A stretch of 6,485 nt of DNA from an uncultured Eubacteriales bacterium (GTDB lineage Bacteria; Bacillota_A; Clostridia; Christensenellales; Aristaeellaceae). Location of the stretch: assembly GCA_900321945.1 (NCBI GenBank), contig ONXY01000094.1:1-6485 (forward strand). The letters are read 5' to 3'. The notes under the pieces are model-generated. The model was not told the DNA's origin, ran no database searches, and was given only the letters and a program-made list of their open reading frames with translations. This document shows, piece by piece, positions 5,363 to 6,485 of this stretch. Both the position numbers and the translations under genes were made by a program. The number at the start of each line of letters is the position of its first letter. The first letter of the stretch is position 1.

Positions 5363-5391
5363 AGCGGGCATCCGGCTGCGCCGTCCCGCCT

Positions 5392-5694
5392 TTACGTGCC
5401 GCGCCGCGCGGCGAAAAACTCTCCGCAGAACGCTTCATAATCCAGATTTCCGATCAGCAGCATCTTGTTTTTCAGTTCCTCCATCGCCCGGGCGAAGCTC
5501 TCCGCGTCCTTTTTTCGGACGTCGCAGACGACGATCCGGTACTTTCCTTCTCTTTTTCCCGGAATCTTTTTAGGCCTGATGCGGACCCTGTTCCTGTACA
5601 GGAGCGAAAGGGACGATCCGTTCAGGTCGTCGGCGAACGCGAAGCGTCTGAAGGCGCCCGGCAGAATCCTTTTTATTTCAAGAAAGTTTTCCAT
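5392..5694 (-). CDS. Uncharacterised 100-aa basic protein
   Basis: I do not recognise this protein. The frame starts at the ATG at 5694; an in-frame TAA just two codons upstream rules out a longer form. It begins 14 nt after the stop of the 66-aa gene, so the two are probably one operon. The ribosome binding site is poor: AAGGA touches the ATG and a GGGG lies about 6 nt away, so translation may be coupled. The sequence has a basic middle (RNRVRIRPKKIPGKREGKYR, about 34-53), a beta-like strand YRIVVCDV (52-59), a charged helix (RKKDAESFARAMEELKNK, 60-77) and an end with LIGNLDYEAFCGEFF (80-94). The strand-helix pattern suggests a small alpha/beta fold. No signal peptide or membrane segment is seen. 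Coding character is plausible but rests on position and composition only. Confidence 0.6.
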   Translation of the reverse strand: MENFLEIKRILPGAFRRFAFADDLNGSSLSLLYRNRVRIRPKKIPGKREGKYRIVVCDVRKKDAESFARAMEELKNKMLLIGNLDYEAFCGEFFAARRGT

Positions 5695-5708
5695 TCCTTA
5701 CCCCGCTT

Positions 5709-5909
5709 TCATTCCCTGTTCAGTTTCTCCAGCGTCTCGATCGGTTCGGTCAGCAGCCTGCCGTAGATTCCGGTAAACAGGCTCCTTTCCTCCTCCGAAG
5801 GCTCCCGGTTCGTTTTCCGCAGCTTAATCGCCGTCCGTACCAGTCTTTTCCATTCCCGGCCGACCGCCCCGACCGCCGCGTTCGCCGTCGGATCCCTGTG
5901 AACTGCCAC
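5709..5909 (-). CDS. Uncharacterised 66-aa protein (GTG start)
   Basis: I do not recognise this protein with certainty. The GTG start at 5909 follows an excellent AAAGGAGG (5918-5925) with 8 nt spacing, which makes real translation likely. The sequence is mostly helical and charged: MAVHRDPTANAAVGAVGREW (1-20), a basic helix KRLVRTAIKLRK (21-32), an acidic stretch EPSEEE, then FTGIYGRLLTEPIETLEKL (45-63). No Cys, signal peptide or membrane segment is present. It is the first gene of a likely two-gene unit with the 100-aa gene 14 nt downstream, and a strong promoter lies about 110 nt upstream of its start. A small nucleic-acid- or protein-binding helical protein would fit, but that is a guess. 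Confidence 0.72.
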   Translation of the reverse strand: MAVHRDPTANAAVGAVGREWKRLVRTAIKLRKTNREPSEEERSLFTGIYGRLLTEPIETLEKLNRE

Positions 5910-5917
5910 GCGCCGCG

Positions 5918-5925
5918 CCTCCTTT
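5918..5925 (-). promoter_or_regulatory. Ribosome binding site fixing the GTG start of the 66-aa gene
   Basis: AAAGGAGG on the minus strand is a full anti-Shine-Dalgarno match, 8 nt before GTG at 5909. No ATG is placed to use it. Confidence 0.75.
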
Positions 5926-5934
5926 CAGAATCCC

Positions 5935-5948
5935 GGACGCTTTCGTCC
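5935..5948. repeat. Small hairpin in the 66-aa gene leader
   Basis: GGACG and CGTCC pair perfectly around a 4-nt loop (AAAG in the minus-strand RNA), 10 nt upstream of the ribosome binding site. It leaves that site open. It may be structural or chance. Confidence 0.3.
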
Positions 5949-6017
5949 TTCCCGCGCGGTACCCCCGCGCTTCCGCCGTCTTCCGTCCTTTCGTCCGGCT
6001 CTCTCCTTTGCCACCGC

Positions 6018-6046
6018 ATTGTAAAATAAGAAGAGTCCTCTGTCAC
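6018..6046 (-). promoter_or_regulatory. Promoter of the 66-aa/100-aa unit
   Basis: On the minus strand, GTGACA (6041-6046, five of six -35 bases) is followed after 17 nt by TACAAT (6018-6023, five of six -10 bases). The spacer is AT-rich for this genome. The expected start is near 6011, giving a leader of about 100 nt. The leader has an AAAGGAGAG at 6000-6008 with no start codon after it. Confidence 0.7.
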
Positions 6047-6092
6047 TGAACCTGCGGTTGAAAAACGCGGCTTCCGGGAGCGAACGGGACGG

Positions 6093-6120
6093 AAAAAAGA
6101 GGCGCCCGGAGGCGCCTCTT
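6093..6120 (-). terminator. Rho-independent terminator of the Smr-domain gene
   Basis: AAGAGGCGCC (6097-6106) and GGCGCCTCTT (6111-6120) form a perfect 10-bp stem with a 4-nt loop. On the minus strand a run of six T (6093-6098) completes it, overlapping the stem base. It begins 16 nt after the Smr gene's stop codon. Confidence 0.9.
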
Positions 6121-6136
6121 CCTGACGGCTTTGTCT

Positions 6137-6485
6137 TTACTCCTGCAGCACGACGATCGTAATCCCGTGATTCATTCTTCCGTAATCGGGGTCCCGGGTG
6201 ATCCGCGGATCCCGGTCGGCCAGTTTTCTGGACGCGGCGTCCGCGGGCCCGAAATCCTCGCCGGGAATATAATCCCGGATCCGGTTCTTCCTTTTCAGGG
6301 CGGCCAGCTCCTCCCGTACGGCGGACCGGATCTTCCCTCCCCGTCCGGTGCTGCCGTAACCGTGGATCAGCTTCACGGTCTTCGCCCGGCTGTGCCGCGT
6401 CTCCTGGAGTCCCAGGCGCATCCTGTCGAGGGCCTCGCTCACGGCCGGCATGCCCTCCTCCAGATTCAGGCGGGGAACCGTTCCG
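6137..6485 (-). CDS. Stand-alone Smr (MutS2 C-terminal type) domain protein, 5' partial
   Basis: The frame runs off the right edge; 115 C-terminal residues are visible. An ATG at 6451 has GGAGG upstream, but the residues before it (VPRLNLEEGMPAVSEAL) continue the domain, since Smr proteins usually begin with a D/N-L block followed by a helix. That ATG is therefore likely internal. The core signature LIHGYGSTGRGGKIR matches the HGxGxGxLR-type loop of Smr domains, and the end NHGITIVVL matches the last strand. Smr domains are nucleic-acid binding, often endonucleolytic, and act in ribosome rescue, RNA decay or DNA repair. This one carries no MutS ATPase within view, and a terminator follows at once, so it appears to be an independent small protein. 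Its substrate is unknown. Confidence 0.82.
   Translation of the reverse strand, partial: GTVPRLNLEEGMPAVSEALDRMRLGLQETRHSRAKTVKLIHGYGSTGRGGKIRSAVREELAALKRKNRIRDYIPGEDFGPADAASRKLADRDPRITRDPDYGRMNHGITIVVLQE

Larger units (their letters stand above)
5066..5391. other. GNAT leader and upstream spacer, no gene seen
   Basis: These 326 nt separate the 100-aa gene from the acetyltransferase. They hold the GNAT promoter (5205-5233) and its GC-rich leader. Several hairpins occur: 5167-5198 at the leader's 5' end, 5240-5250 (CGCC-TTC-GGCG), 5265-5279 (CGGGGA-TGT-TCCCCG) and 5348-5362 (TCCGCC-GAC-GGCGGA). Open frames crossing the region on either strand have no ribosome binding site. They encode Arg/Pro/Gly-rich strings typical of GC-rich shadow frames. 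Confidence 0.55.

Noticed and set aside
4812..5438. 208-codon minus-strand frame over the GNAT gene and its leader
   Set aside because: Out of frame with the clear GNAT protein. The product is Arg/Gly-rich and the predicted GNAT promoter and hairpins lie inside it.
5137..5766. 209-codon plus-strand frame opposite the 100-aa gene
   Set aside because: No RBS or promoter, and Arg/Pro/Ser-rich composition; the minus-strand pair has far better start signals.
6000..6008. AAAGGAGAG on the minus strand, possible RBS of a leader peptide
   Set aside because: No ATG, GTG or TTG occurs within usable distance downstream, so no short ORF can be supported.
5750..6046. 98-codon minus-strand frame overlapping the 66-aa gene
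   Set aside because: Its start lies within the predicted promoter -35 and it has no RBS. The 66-aa frame has a perfect one.

Overview
The window is GC-rich bacterial chromosome (roughly 55-60 % GC by eye). Strong AAAGGAG(G)-type ribosome binding sites, consensus sigma-70/sigma-A promoters with 17-nt spacers, and the gene set (tex, an AraC/XylS regulator, GNAT, stand-alone Smr) suggest a Bacillota, most likely a gut or rumen Clostridia lineage. The lineage is an inference. No mobile element, CRISPR array, tRNA or rRNA was seen.

Layout, left to right. (1) 1-658 (+): 3' end of a GH78-like (alpha-L-rhamnosidase-type) six-hairpin glycosidase that enters from outside the window. (2) 659-961: convergent intergenic region with three inverted repeats. 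(3) 962-3118 (-): complete tex, encoding an S1-domain nucleic-acid-binding transcription accessory protein. (4) 3202-4026 (-): AraC-family regulator with an N-terminal cupin-like sensor domain, 83 nt upstream of tex. (5) 4027-4269: divergent control region with a strong regulator promoter whose -10 box lies in a palindrome, a pair of about 20-bp direct repeats spaced about three helical turns apart, and a probable plus-strand promoter with a poor -35. (6) 4270-4443 (+): unrecognised 57-aa protein with a good RBS, followed by a 34-nt perfect palindrome that probably terminates transcription from both sides. (7) 4580-5050 (-): GNAT acetyltransferase with its own promoter and a leader of about 150 nt. 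(8) 5392-5694 and 5709-5909 (-): two small unrecognised genes (100 and 66 aa) in one likely operon with a near-consensus promoter. (9) 6137-6485 (-): stand-alone Smr-domain protein, cut by the right edge and closed by a classical terminator.

Most genes look like ordinary housekeeping or accessory loci. The part most worth a second look is the AraC regulator, operator-like direct repeats and divergent 57-aa gene. Its architecture fits an autoregulated activator switching on a dedicated small protein, but the role of that protein cannot be read from the sequence.
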